Source: Hyaloscypha bicolor E (Eukaryota > Ascomycota > Leotiomycetes > Helotiales > Hyaloscyphaceae). From it: a stretch of 64,000 bases of DNA. Shown piece by piece: positions 21,856 through 35,107 of this stretch. The stretch spans positions 930,001 through 994,000 of the forward strand of contig NW_020194557.1 in assembly GCF_002865645.1 (NCBI RefSeq), written 5' to 3'. Below the pieces are notes generated by a model. That model had not been told where the DNA came from, searched no databases, and saw only the letters and a list, made by a program, of their open reading frames with translations. The first letter of the stretch is position 1; every line of letters starts with the position of its first letter. A program made the position numbers and the translations under genes.

Positions 21856-24800
21856 TATATATTCTGTAATTATAATATATTATATATTTAAAAATCAAGC
21901 TTCTATAATCTTCTAAAGATTTATAATACAATATTAGTAGTCTAAATTTGGCTCTATCTATACTATAGGAACTAATTCTGCCTACTAGTATATCCGTTTA
22001 CATATTTTATTAGCCCTATAACAAAAGCCGCGGGATAATATAATAAGGTTATTAGTTTATTTTTATAATAAATCTAAACTTTCTCTCTTATATAATACTT
22101 TTTTTATATTTTCTTATATAATATTAATAGTATTATTAAATTACGCTTATAGAGTACTTATTATTTTATTATAGTTAATAAATAAATTAGACTTACTAAC
22201 TAGAAAATATATTATAGTATCTTACTTTTAGTAAAATATAACCTTTTTAGTATTAATTCCAGAAGTAAGAGTACTAGTAAGAGAAAAAGGCTTCTTAAGT
22301 ACTAGAATAGGCCCTATAATATTAAATCTACTATTTTTAGTTTTATATAGGAATAAATACTAGCCTTTAATAAAGCTATTTAAGGCTCTCCTATCCTAAA
22401 TTATACTTATTCCTGAGTATATATACTTGCTATACTTATATTCCGGCTTACTTAATTTTAAATTAACTTTAAATTAGAGTTTCAAAATACTATAAAGCAA
22501 AAATTAGCTAAAATTAGAGACCCTAGTAGTTTTCTTCTTTACTACTCTCTATTATATAGTATTAGGAATTTAGTTACTAACCCAAGATAAGATAGTAAAA
22601 GCAGGTATTATAACTTTAACTATATGAATTTCACTTCTTTTTTCTTATTACCTAGCTAATATACTTTTAATTATAGTTTAATTTAACTAATATCTATTTA
22701 CTAAATCCCTTAGTTAAGCCGCATATTATATCAGGAAGTAATCTTATCTAATTACTCTAAAGTAAAGTTTAGAATATAGCAAGTATACTTATAATAGCTA
22801 TTATTACTACTAGTAGTAAAATTTAGAATATTATAGATATTACTAAAATAGCTATTTCTAAAATTAATATAATTAAAGTATTAATTCCAAGAAATTATTT
22901 ACTTAGGATTAAATAATTCTATATAAGCTTTAGTAATTATATGAAATATAATAACTTATTATTAAATATTTCTAATATAATACCAGAAATTATTATAAGC
23001 TTTATTAATAACGAAATTTAGTCTTTTTAGCCTCTAGAAGTAATTATAATAAAAGTTATATTTATATTTATTTAAGACTCTTTAGTATTTAGCCTAGGTT
23101 TTTTAATTTTTATAGCTATTATATTTATTTATTTAATATTTAAACTAATTTCTATTATAACTTTCTTTCTAAGATTAGGAATTAGTTTATTAGCTATATT
23201 ATACTTTATTTCTTTTATTATATTTACTATTATTCTTTACTATATATAATTAGAGATATATGGGCTTGAATTAGTTATAGATATAGAAAAAAGAAATATA
23301 ATTAGTTAGTATATAAAAGCTCTTATTTATACTAGTATTATAATATTATTAATAATCTTTATATTATTTATTATATAAAAGAGGCTTAGAGCCAAGTAAT
23401 TAGTATTAGGTTTCTATTATTCTATTACTAGATTATAGATTAAGCCTAAAAATATAGCTTTCTATATTTGCCCTTTTATAATATATAATAAAATTCTTTC
23501 TTGGCTTATATATAACATTTTTCTAATTTATGGCTTTAATATAATAGAATTAATTCATTTACTTAAATAAAGTTTCTATTTATAGATTTGTCTAGATAAG
23601 AGCTTTAGATAATAGCTAGTATTCGTATTATAGAAAATTAATATAATTCGTTTTTAGACCCCGAATTATCTTTAAGTATAAGGAAATTTATATTCCGGAT
23701 TTATTTGAATAAAAATATAAGAAATATATAAAATACTAAGTATTTTAATAAGTAAGAAAGAATTTATAGCTCTTATCTAATATTATATTTATAGTTATAC
23801 TAGTAGTATTTTATTATATAAAGTTAATATTCTTTTAGAAATTTCTATAACTAGCTATATAACTACTTTTATTCTACCTTAAATACTACTAAATTATTTC
23901 TATTTCTATTTCCTATAGTTATAAATAATAGTATTTTAAAGCTTTTATAAAGGCTTTTATTAATACTACTAAATAAGTAATAGGTTAATACTTTAATAAG
24001 CTAATAACTAATAAACGAAGAATAAAAGATTAATGTTTTAATAAGTTACTAACTAATAAATAAAAATAAAAATATTAATAAATTATTAAGTTATTAAAAT
24101 ATTAATAAAATACTAAAGGAGATATTTAAAGGCCCCTAAGAAACTTTTATATTTCTCTAAAGCCTTTCTAGCTTCGAATTAGTTAGAGTCTTTATTATTA
24201 TAATATATTATTAAAATTATAAAGCCTTTTATTTAATAATATAATTAATATTATATTTGGACTTTATATATTTATATTTGGGATTCTCGGTATTATTCTA
24301 ATATAAGTAATATAGAAATAAATAAATTAGACCAGAAGATTTATATAAGCTAAAAGTATATATATTAATCTATTTCTTAAATATTATTATTAAATTCTTT
24401 AGCTAATTTTATTTAGTTAATTATTTCGAACTTATTTATAAATATATTTAATAAATAGTAATTAGGCCTAACTACTTATAGAATTATAGACTTAATACTA
24501 GAGAAATCTTAGGTAAAATATACTTTGCCTTTAAATAATCTCAAAATAAAGTAATAGTTATAAAGATAATTAAATCTTAAATACTTAAGAATAGTTATAT
24601 TATTTATAATAAACTAATATTTATATTTTCTAAATAAAAAAATATATATATATTTATTCTATAATAAATCCAGATATAATATACTAGGTACTATAAAATC
24701 TCTAGCCATAATTAGCCTTTATATCTAAGGCTTTATAAGAAATTATAATATAAATATTACGGGATATATGAGGCTATTTTATACTAAACTAAAATTAGTA

Positions 24801-26209
24801 GCCGAGATACTAATTCATATAATAATCTTACTTAATTTTGCCTGCTATAGTACTATAAGGCTAATAATAATCTCCTATATAGTAATAAGGCCTTAGAGCT
24901 CGAATAAGACTTCTTTAGAAATATTAGAAATAATATAAGCTTAGTAATAAAGCTATAATAAAGAAATATAATTATATTATAAAAGAAGACTTTATATAAA
25001 TCAGGTATAAGAGTAATAATATAAATGTAATTTTCTAGTAAAGGAAATTTAGGGTATCTAGAAATAGCTATAAAATATAATTTATAAAAAATTATAGGAA
25101 ATATTAAAATATATATAGATTTTAAAATACTTTAAGTTAAAATATCTATTATTTTTTTCGGTATACTAGTTTTTTTAATATATAAAAATAGATATTATAT
25201 TAATTAATCCTAATAAAGCTAACTAATTAGTTAAATATAAACTATAAAATAAGCTAAGTTTAAAAAAGTCCTAAAAATTATTTATATATTAAGATACTTT
25301 CTCTAATACTATTATAATAGCTTCTATTTTTTAAATTAGCTTCTAGGCTACTAAAATAAAATATACTACTAATAAGGCTATTAATTATCTATAATAACTA
25401 CTATATTAAACTAGACTAGAATAATAGGCCTAATTAAGATTATATTCTAAGTATTAGAAATATTAATAAGATATCTATAAGTTTAGTCTTAGAACTCTCA
25501 TATAAAGAAATTAAAGCAGTTGCCTTAAGTAAAGAAATTATTATAGAAAAAGTTATTATAAATACTATTAAAATAATTAGTATAAATAATAAATAAAAGA
25601 AATAGTTTTTATTAAATAAGCTATAATTAATTTTGGAAAATTAAGTAAAGTTAGGTAAGAAAGAAATTAGTTTCTTTATTTATTTTTAAATATTTGAATT
25701 TTTTTTATTATTTAATAATTTTTAATAAAGTAATATCTTAGGAAATATCTTTTATCCTATTTACTAAAAGCAAGCCTTAAAAGTAAAGCCCTAGAAATCC
25801 GAGTCTAAATAATAGAAAATTAAATAATTTTAGATTTAGAATAATTATTTTTAAATAATAATAGTATAATAATATAGAATTAATTAGCTTATCTAAAAAA
25901 AGACAGAAAATATAACTATATATATATAAAATACTATAAAACCGAAATAGTACTTTTATATAATCTTATATATAATATAACTTTAAGATAAGATCTTTCT
26001 TACTAAATAGGACTTAATATAATTATTACTTAGATTAGCTTTATTAATCTAGCTATTTTAATCTTCTAGATATCCTGCTTATCTAACCTAATATTAGGTA
26101 ATTATTTTCTTATATCTGCCCTATCTAATTAGGATAACTTAATTATTTATAACTCACTTAATTATAAACTTATTATACTTAAGAACTATAATAAATATCT
26201 TAGATATTT

Positions 26210-26546
26210 AAATATCTTATTTACTAAATATCTTATTTACTAAATATCTTATTTACTAAATATCTTATTTACTAAATATCTTATTTACTAAATATCTTAT
26301 TTACTAAATATCTTATTTACTAAATATCTTATTTACTAAATATCTTTATTTACTAAATATCTTATTACTAAATATCTTATTTACTAAATATCTTATTTAC
26401 TAAATATCTTATTTACTAAATATCTTATTTACTAAATATCTTATTTACTAAATATCTTATTTACTAAATATCTTATTTACTAAATATCTTATTTACTAAA
26501 TATCTTATTTACTAAATATCTTATTTACTAAATATCTTATTTATTA
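26210..26546. repeat. 16-base AT satellite, AAATATCTTATTTACT, about 21 copies
   Basis: The unit AAATATCTTATTTACT is repeated head to tail almost without change. Two neighbouring units near 26338-26370 differ by one base of length (CTTTATTTACT and CTTATTACT). The near-perfect array stands out from the decayed DNA around it, which suggests expansion after the RIP phase. Confidence 0.95.
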
Positions 26547-29500
26547 AATAAAAAATATTCTGGATTTTAATAAGAAATAGATATATTTCTTATAAAGTTA
26601 TTACTAAGTTTATTATTAATCCTACTAACCCGAGAATTAAGTAGCTTCTTATTATTAAGAGTATTTCTTAGATCTAGTCTATAATAAGCAAATTATATAT
26701 AAATTAAATAAGTAGTTTTAAGTTACCTAGATTTAATAAGTTACTAGTAATAATAAAATCTTTATTAAGATAATTATAACCTTATTTAATAGCTATATTT
26801 TTATAGGTTAGAATATTAGTTAAGTTTATTACTAGTCTTTTTATAAAAAGAATATCTTTAATAATTAAAAGATTAAACTAATTAGTATTATTAGTTAGGG
26901 AAATAAAAGTTCCTATATCTTAGTTAGACTTAATTCTCTAAAAAAATATTAGTATTATTAATATATACTAGAAGCTATAGTAAAATCTATAGGAAAATCT
27001 CTAGGTTCTAAGGCTTGGGGTTTTTTTTAATAAAGGTTTATAAGGTTCTTTATCTCAATTATATTATAGTCTAATACTATAATATATATCTTATAAGAAC
27101 TTAATTTACTAGGGCTAGTAGTAAAGCTTTAATATAATAATAAGATAATTATATTATCTTTAATAAATAAAATAACTAATTAAAAAAACAGGCTCGAGTT
27201 AATATTTTCAAATATATTGAAATATAATAGCTAAACCGGTATATAGGTTTTACTCTCGAACTCGTCTTTAGCCTATTTAGTTAGTAGTATTAAACTTCCC
27301 AAGTTTACTAATAAAGAAGTTAATAAAGTAATTAAAAGTACTATTAATATAGACTTCGAATAATAGATTAAGGATATTAATATTCTATATCTTTTTTAGT
27401 TACTATATTTCGCTATCTAATTAATAAATTCATAAATATATATTATATATTCTCTAATACTAATATCTAGGTCTTATTTAAAAATAGTTCTATTTATCTT
27501 ATAATTACAGGATCTAGTACCTATATTATTTACTAGCTTAGATCTTTTTAATATCTTAATAAACTTACTATAATAAATATTGTAAAAATAGAATTTAATT
27601 TCTTAAATAGATTTAAAAGTATTTTTATATTATAATAAGAAAATATCTGGATATCTAAGTAATTTAGAATTATCTAGGCTTTATTTTTTAAAGGTTATAA
27701 AATAATTAAATAAATACTTTCTTTATAAAATAAGATTAGAAAATAGTTATATTTATTTTATTACTAGTAATATTATATTACCTTAATAAAAGAAATATAT
27801 ACTAACTAAGGCAAGTGCCCTATTATAAGTAAACGGGTTATATTATACTAGAAAAGGTTTATAACTATTTAAGTAAGCCTAGTAATAGTTTTTCTATGCC
27901 TGATTTCCTATAATTTATTTATTATAAAAGAAGTATAATTTAGTAAAACTATTTCTTATAATAGCTATATATATACTACTATTTTTATAAAGCCGGTTTA
28001 CTATTAATAGAACTTATATTAGCTAGATATATAATAAGAAAAAGAATAAAGAAAGCTATAATACTAATTTATATATCTTATATTTCTAATCTATTATTAG
28101 ATAAAAGTATTTTTTAGGCTTTAAGTTAGGGTAATATACTACTTTAATATCTTATTAATAAAAAGTAATTAGATTATAGAGAACTACTTGTCCTATATTA
28201 CTATAAATAGAAATAATAATAAATATATTATTTACTAAATAATTATATTCTAGTATTAGAATACAGGTATAGGAAAATAAAATCCGGTAGTATTTAGTTA
28301 AGTTAGACTTGCTATTCTTGGAAAGAAGCTCTTTTAATTAGTATTTCTGGTATTTATAGAGCTTTTCTATAATAAGCTTCCTTTTCTATACTTATAATTT
28401 CTTTTACTAATTCTTTATTACTAAATTATTTCTAGAGAATAAAAAAAGGTTTTCTAACTCGTTTTTAATAGCTTTAAATTCCGGGCTATTCTCGAGCTCG
28501 TCCTGCTTTTTAGTAGAAAGAAACTACTATAGTTCCGGATTATGAAATATAGTCAAGTCCCGAAATAGATTACTAGGAAAGCTATATATTAGAGTACTAA
28601 AATAGGTACTTTAACTATTAATTCCGGTATTATTTAAAGTATAATAATAAATATTTTCGTTTATATAATTCCTATACTTTATTCTTTAAGTTAATAAATA
28701 TAACTTATTTATATATATTAGTTAGAAGCTAAATATTTCAAATTAGTATAAATAAATATACTAATAAGCTAGAAGCTTTTTATTCTAAAATTATAGATTA
28801 TAAGTAATATAATATAGGAAAAACAAAAGCCTAAATCTCTTAAATATTTATTATATATACCGGCTATATTAATCTCTTTAATACTTCTCTAAAAAAAAGA
28901 TATATTAAGAATATTTAGATTCTATTCTAATTAATATATCTTATTATCTAATAATAGCTTAAGATTAAGAAATACTTCTATTATCTTATATATTCTAAAA
29001 GTATTCTTTAAAATAAAAATAGTAAGATATATAAGAATTAGATTTCAAAATAGTAATATAAGTATTAATTTCTTATATAAGAAATATTATAATCTATTAA
29101 ATTATTAGCCCTTAATTAGTCTTAATATCTTTTAAAAAAGTAAATCTTTTATATAGGGTATTAGTTATATTCTTTATATCTTATATAAGCTATATAATAA
29201 ACTCTAGGTTTCTATTCTTATTTCGAAATAATTTAAACTTAATATCCTAATAAAAACTATTAGTTATAATATCTAGTTATTACTTAAGTACTAAGAAACT
29301 TACTTAATAGTAAAGGCCTTAACTAGAACTAGGTTAGTAAGTAAATTCTATATACTTTCTTATTTTTAATAATAAGAAAATATTTGCCTAGATCTTATTC
29401 TAAAGATCTATTCTAATTCCTGACTTTAAATATATATTCTAATTATATTACTAGAATTAAGTTCTAAGGTATTTAAAATAAATTATTATATTATATCTTT

Positions 29501-30439
29501 TCTTCTGCTTTTAATATACTATTTTAAGCATTTCTAGTAAAGGGCCTTATATAAACTAAACTATATTAGTAATTAGAATCCGTATTTCCGGGAAAAAGAA
29601 ATTATATATATTTCTAGTATTTATAATTAATTATTTACTAAGTTCTAGTAAATTACTATCTTTTAAACTACTAGAAAAATTCTTTAAATATATAATAATT
29701 ATACTTATATATATTATAGAATTACTAAAAACTCCTTTAATACTATATATTATATCTATAGTAAAATCTTATAGTATTTTTATATTATATAAAGTAATAA
29801 TAAGATATTTAAGCTTAAACTAGTTAAGTTTATATCTATTAAATAAAGAACTAAGTATTAGAAATATCTTATTTTAGATTATAGGAACTTACTAGTTCTA
29901 TATTACTAGTATATAATAGTATTTCTTTAAAATATATAATTAGAGTATTTTCTTGATTTCTTTTCTAGTAATAAGAATATTTTTATTTTTCTTAAAGCTA
30001 TTCTTATAGGCTTTCTTAAAGAAATCTTTAGATAATTTATACTTTAGTATTATAAAGAGTTATATAATAGTAAAAGTAAAGTAAAGAAATAAAAAAGAAT
30101 AAAGTAATATAAAATATATAATATTATCTAAAAAAAAATAAGATTAGAAATAGTCTAGTAATTAAGTTAGGAAAAAGGAATTCAGGTTATAAATAGAGAC
30201 AGGAAGAGAATTTATAGGAACTAGTAATAAATCTCTCTTCTTAAATAAGACCTTTATATTCTACTACTATAGGTAATTACTTATAATATAATATAAATCT
30301 ATTTTTATAAGAATCTAGTTCGAGATTCTTGGGAGCCTATTTAGGCTTCCTAGGGATTATTGCCAAAACTTAATAAAAATGAAAACAAAAGGCCCTAGTT
30401 TATATCTAGCCTGATTAGAGATTAAATACGTAAGTGAGA

Positions 30440-30512
30440 AGTAGGTACTGCTCAGGGGCTGCTCAGGGACTACTCAGGTTACTCAGGCTGCTCAGGTGAG
30501 CTAGATGAGGAG
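30440..30512 (+). repeat. Short CTCAGG-type repeat cluster upstream of the kinase gene
   Basis: Six closely spaced [TAG]CTCAGG words (CTGCTCAGG, GCTGCTCAGGG, ACTACTCAGG, TTACTCAGG, CTGCTCAGG) lie at the edge of the AT-rich island, about 170 bases before the kinase-gene start. It could be a small decayed tandem repeat or part of the promoter. No function is claimed. Confidence 0.5.
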
Positions 30513-30676
30513 AGGGTGAGCCAAGGGTAATTAGCGCCTGAGTAGAAGCGGCGAGCTTACTAACCGGCCTTAGGACGAAGAAAAAAAAAGTTGTGCTCGA
30601 CTACCAACTCATACAGTCTCCTGAATCAACGCATTTATGCTTCCTAATCAACACTCAGTTTATCCTTAGCGGCGAG

Positions 30677-33347
30677 ATGGCTGCTCCAGACTTCGGATTC
30701 TCGTTTGGCGATTTCGTATCCGCTATCAAGATCGTGAAGGATATTTGTCGAGCCTTACGGGATACAGGGGGTGCGAAGGACGAATTTCAACATGTTTTAA
30801 TTGATTTACAACACTTGGTCATCCTTCTAGAGCAGCTGAACCATGGTGTGTGGGACCATGGCGGTGATGCGGGCCACCTCAATGCAATCAAAGGCATGGC
30901 CTTAACTTGCAAAACACCTTTGCAAGAATTCCTGGATAAGATGGAGGAATATAAATCTTTGCAGGGAACGAGTATTAAAGGTTTTAAGGCTAGATTGGGG
31001 AGTGAGGCAAGGAAGGTACAATGGGCCATTGGTATGAAGGAGGAGGTGGAGAAGTTTAGGACGGTTATCATTGCGAAAATGGTTTCGATCAACCTTCTCA
31101 TCCAGCTTCATACACTGTAAGTTCCATTATTTATTATCAGTGACAGAACTTGCTAAGCTGGCAAATTTAGTTCAACGGTATCCAAACTTAGCTCCGAAGC
31201 GCGACCTCTGGCGGAAACATCGACACCTCTCCAAACCCAAATGCAAGGCTGTAGGGAGGATATCCAGCAGCTATCCGGAGAAATGGGGAAAATAAGTCTG
31301 GAGCAAACTGACACGGAAAGAAGTATTAGCACGCTTGTTCGAATTTTCACAGGCAGTAAGGTTGGTGTGGAGCATTTTCAAAATCTCAATAGAGCGCAAC
31401 ATACCGAAGTACAACGGCGGTTCAATAAGTTGGAAAAAATGCATAAATGCGGGCATGTTATCACGGTATCAAACTCTGAGGCAATCAAAAGACTGGAAAA
31501 GATTATTCAGCAGCTTTTGGTTGTATTTGGAGGGTTCTCGGTGGCTGTGCTGAAGCTCCTGAGATTCGTCCTAAGGACTGATCTGGAGACTTATGCCTTG
31601 TTACGAGAGATGCATTGCACGATACTACGGGCCCTTGTGTTCGGAAATCAGGATTCTATACAATTTACCGATGCTCTGGGGAGAACGGAACCACTTCCTT
31701 ACCAATATTTCCGTCACTGGGATATCTTTGAGGCGATGCTTAGATGCCGGTTTAAGCAACTACCGGGGGAGAAGTTAGTGGAACAGGGACGATATCATCT
31801 GCTCGACACAAAGCGAAAAGACCTTGTCATTGATCGAAGCAGATGGGAGAGGTCTGTTTTCCCTGGTACGGGTATCAGCATGTCAATGATTATTCTCGGC
31901 ATGCTATTTAATAAAGGGTCATGTCCAAGGGTTACATGTGGCGCACGAAATGCTCACCGCTCAATCGAGTCTAGCTTTATCATCCGGTCAGTACCTCGAA
32001 TTGCAATCTGTGGCAATCCTGACGCACTTCAGCTCCAAATGTAATCTCGAGTATCGCTGCCTTGATATATCTTTGCAACGGGAAACCGGTGTGGAAGAAG
32101 CTGTCGATCATGAAGGTAATTCTCCTCCAGCTGGAGGACAAGATATGTCCTGCAGTGAAGGATATCGTCCCCAAACGGAGATAAAGCTTGATGGCCTTGA
32201 CTTCCCAATGCCACTAAAACTTAAGATTTCCGTCGAAGAGGAGCTTGAGGCGTTTAAGTCAATTCACATCCAGACAAAGTCAAGCGAGTTATTAGACGAA
32301 AAGCCGCTGGAGAAAAATGACAACGGTACAGCTCCAGCTACGGTAATTGAGGAAAGGATCAGTATCCTTATACCAAATCTTTTATTAACAGATCTGCAGA
32401 TTCTGCCAGACGAGCCTCTCGGACTCCATCCAACACCAGAGTCTCGGGTCGGGAAGTACCTTATGCGTTCTTTGGAAATAAAGGGAATTCTGGGAACGGG
32501 AGCATACGGAATCGTTTACTCGGCGATGGACCATTCTCATCAGACTTGGTATGCTCTCAAAGCACTCAGCAAAAAACGCATAAATGGAGCGCCATTGGAC
32601 AGGAGGCAACGAGAATTCCAAAGTCGGGAGATTCAACTTCACTACGCCGCCTCAGCGCACCCCAACATAGTTTCTCTGTTAAGGATTATAGACGATCCGG
32701 AATGCACCTATATTGTTCTACAGTATTGTCCAGATGGAGATCTCTTCTCGAATATTACCGAGATGGGTCGGTTTGTGGTAAATGACTATCTCATCCGAGC
32801 AACATTTCTTCAACTCTTAAGCGCTGTACAACATTGCCACAAATTAGGGATATATCACAGAGATCTCAAGCCTGAAAATATACTTGTGGATGGGACGCAA
32901 GTTTTTCTTGCCGACTTTGCTCTTTCCACAACAGATTCAGAATCAGATGACCATGGTTGCGGGTCCACATTCTATATGAGTCCAGGTAAGGTTACCTCCC
33001 TAGATTCCTCCCACGGCTATTGACCTGCCTGTCTCTCTTCAGAATGCTTCAAAAGTTCCGAAATGTACCGATGCGCTCCGAACGATGTTTGGTCCCTGGG
33101 GGTCATTTTGGTGAACTTGACATGTGGCCGCAATCCATGGAAACAGGCTTCCCCTTTGGATGCTAATTATCTAGCGTATCTAGAGGACCGCAGTATCTTG
33201 AAGTCTACCCTACCACTATCGAACGAATTAAATGACATCCTTGTCACGATCTTTGAACCCGACGCCGAGGAACGCATCACTACCGAAGAGCTTATTACCG
33301 CCGTCACTACCTATCCGACATTCTCAAAGCCCTTGGTTACTCTTTGA
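30677..33347 (+). CDS. NLR-type N-terminal region + ubiquitin-like domain + Ser/Thr protein kinase fusion
   Basis: Four exons, 30677-31116, 31171-31986, 32033-32985 and 33043-33347, give about 837 residues. All three introns (54, 46 and 57 bases) have GT..AG ends and keep frame, for example MSP-ECFKSSEMY across the last. Residues 1-150 (MAAPDFGFSFGDFVSAIKIVKDICRAL) match the helical N-terminal region often found in front of fungal STAND/NLR and ankyrin proteins. A helical linker follows. About residues 309-390 (IQFTDALGRTEPLPYQYFRHWDIFEAML, then HLLDTKRKDLVI) resemble the fungal ubiquitin-like domain that accompanies this N-terminal region. Residues 560-835 are a protein kinase: glycine loop GTGAYG, YALKAL lysine, HRDLKPEN loop, MSPE and DVWSLGV. 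The DFG motif reads DFA, which could alter metal binding. The kinase resembles the Ran1/Sks1-like group. The start at 30677 is chosen over an upstream in-frame codon at 30593, because homologues begin near MAA.GFGFS. Confidence 0.88.
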
Positions 33348-33350
33348 AGC

Positions 33351-33847
33351 TAGACTGGAATAGCATAAGCTTCTCTTGCTTTGAGACGGGTATATAATTT
33401 CTCACTAATTTCCGGCACCATAATGATCGCCTCAACTTCACGCTAGGAAATTCAACCAGCATTCACAGGCAGAGTTTTCGTACATCGGATTTTGGGCGAA
33501 GGAAATGACTCCTTCGCTGGCGATAGAATAGCCGCCATTTATATAGCCTATTTTTAAACTTCCCAGTTCCCTGGATTTCACCCCCTAGCTGGGCGAAAAG
33601 AGGCCATTTCGGCCCCCTCGTTAAAAATTGACCATTTCTGATAAAGATGCAGTAATAACTCCGTTCTTAAATCCACCAGTACTCCGATATTTGAGTTTGC
33701 AGTTGCAAGTCTGATCCATTACAAAGAATTGTCCTGTATTTAATTGAAAGTTCCTGTTTTTGGAACTCAAAATACTCTTTGCTACATTCTTGACCCTTCT
33801 ACCAAATTCAAAATTTTAAGCAGGAGTTTCCCAAAATAGTAACTCTC
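33351..33847. other. Intergenic, no gene seen
   Basis: This is the 3' flank of the kinase gene. No open frame with a recognisable domain and no repeat is seen. Confidence 0.35.
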
Positions 33848-34620
33848 GTGGGGAAACAAATCGGGCCAATTGGTTTCGGCCTCATGGATAGCAAATTCCC
33901 CATCTCTTTCTAAGAACGACTTGAGATCCTAACTCACTGTAGACTTCACCTGCCGCCCCAGTCCTACCCCATACGAATAAGGTTTCAAAAGCCATGAAGG
34001 CTGCCCTCGAGTCCGGGTCCAATTTCTGGAATGGAAGCGAATTCTACGGGCCCCCAAATGAGAAACTCATTGCACCTCTTGCATGACTATTACACTGTAT
34101 ATACCGAAGATTCGGATAAGACTATGCTGAGCCTCAAGGGAGGTTCTATGCCCGGCACCTTCACCCCAACAGGAGACAAGGCAAGCCTTACTCGGAGCAT
34201 CGAGTAGTACCTTAGGATCATAGATGGCACAAAACGGATTGATATCTTCGAGCGTGGCCGGGTGGTTCCAAAAAATCCCGATCGAAGAGACTGTTGGATA
34301 TCTTGCTGAGTTCGTTAGGGCTGGGAAGATAAGGGGGATTGGTCTTTCCGAAGTTTCAGTTACCACAATTCGCCGTGCCGCCTCCGTCCATCTGATCGCT
34401 GCTGTCGAAGTCGAATTCTCTCTTTTCAGCCCCGATATTCAGGAAAACAATGTTGCGGCAACATGCGCTGAGCCCGAGATCCCAATTGTCGTCTACAGCC
34501 CACTTGGAAAAGGATTCTTGACAGGGCAGATCAAGTCTTTCAACGACCTGAGGGTGTTCCAGAAGATGGATCCGAGATTCCACGAGGAGAACTTCCATAG
34601 GAACTTGGAGCTCATTTCCA
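33848..34620 (+). pseudogene. Aldo/keto reductase (pyridoxal reductase-like) pseudogene, truncated and frameshifted
   Basis: Family fragments appear in order but in different frames: VGKQIGPIGFGLM (33848), RPSPTPYE, KAALESGSNFWNGSEFYGPPN, LLHDYYTVYTEDSDKTMLSLKGGSMPGTF, LTRSIE then TAG then [19 protein letters not shown], and [34 protein letters not shown] to [14 protein letters not shown]. The intact family reduces pyridoxal or other aldehydes with NADPH. At least two frame slips, one in-frame stop and loss of the C-terminal third make it non-functional. The last frame runs without a stop into the signal peptide of the next candidate gene (34624). Confidence 0.85.
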
Positions 34621-34623
34621 ACA

Positions 34624-35107
34624 TGAAGTTCTCTACCACCGCAATGGTATTTGCCACCCTCCTCTCCGCCGCCCTCGCAGCTCCCACTACCATCGTCTCC
34701 CGCGGCGGCACAGCCTGGAGCGTAGTAGATTTCCTCTCAGAAAGTTAGTCTCTCTTTCTACCTCACCACCATCCACCAGTTAACAAAATCCAGGCCGCAA
34801 CAACCGTGACTTTTACCTTTCAATTCACCATCCCAGAGCCAGGGTGTGAAACAGTACGCTACCTCGACTGCGCGCAATCGACTTCCTCTTGGTGCATATG
34901 CGATGCGGCAACCTGCCTGATTCAAAATCCGCGCCACTTCCACCTTAGTCCATTAGCTGGAGGTATAATGAAGGTGGCGACTTTGCGGTCATGGCGGTGG
35001 CGAAGGACAACCAGGCTGCTTGGTTCGGGTATAATAATGTTTGCAGCATGGACGGGAAAACGATGCTCGGGAATGTGGGACTAAATGCTGTTAGCACCCT
35101 ATACTAG
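34624..35107 (+). CDS. Candidate small secreted protein, frame uncertain and possibly decayed
   Basis: It begins with a clear signal peptide ([21 protein letters not shown]). A C-rich segment follows at about 34794-34930 ([20 protein letters not shown], then [10 protein letters not shown]). A last segment in another frame ends at 35105-35107 ([20 protein letters not shown], then [19 protein letters not shown]). Each segment looks protein-like, but joining them needs either unusual splice sites (for example a GTAGTA donor at 34724) or small indels. It may be an effector-like secreted protein or a recent pseudogene. It directly abuts the reductase pseudogene. Confidence 0.4.

Larger units (their letters stand above)
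21480..30400. repeat. Long AT-rich RIP-like island right of the HNWD relic
   Basis: Almost nine kilobases consist mainly of TA/TTA/ATA words with dense stops in all frames. Local GC-bearing scraps hint at lost coding sequence. For example, reverse-strand 28441-28510 reads QDELENSPEFKAI followed by KNELENLF, but the family is not recognised. The island holds the inverted partner (21799-21855) of the segment at 12684-12740 and a 16-base satellite at about 26210-26546. No gene is supported. Confidence 0.7.

Noticed and set aside
26210..26546. Regular repeats as a possible CRISPR array
   Set aside because: The 16-base units are contiguous with no spacers, and the DNA is fungal.
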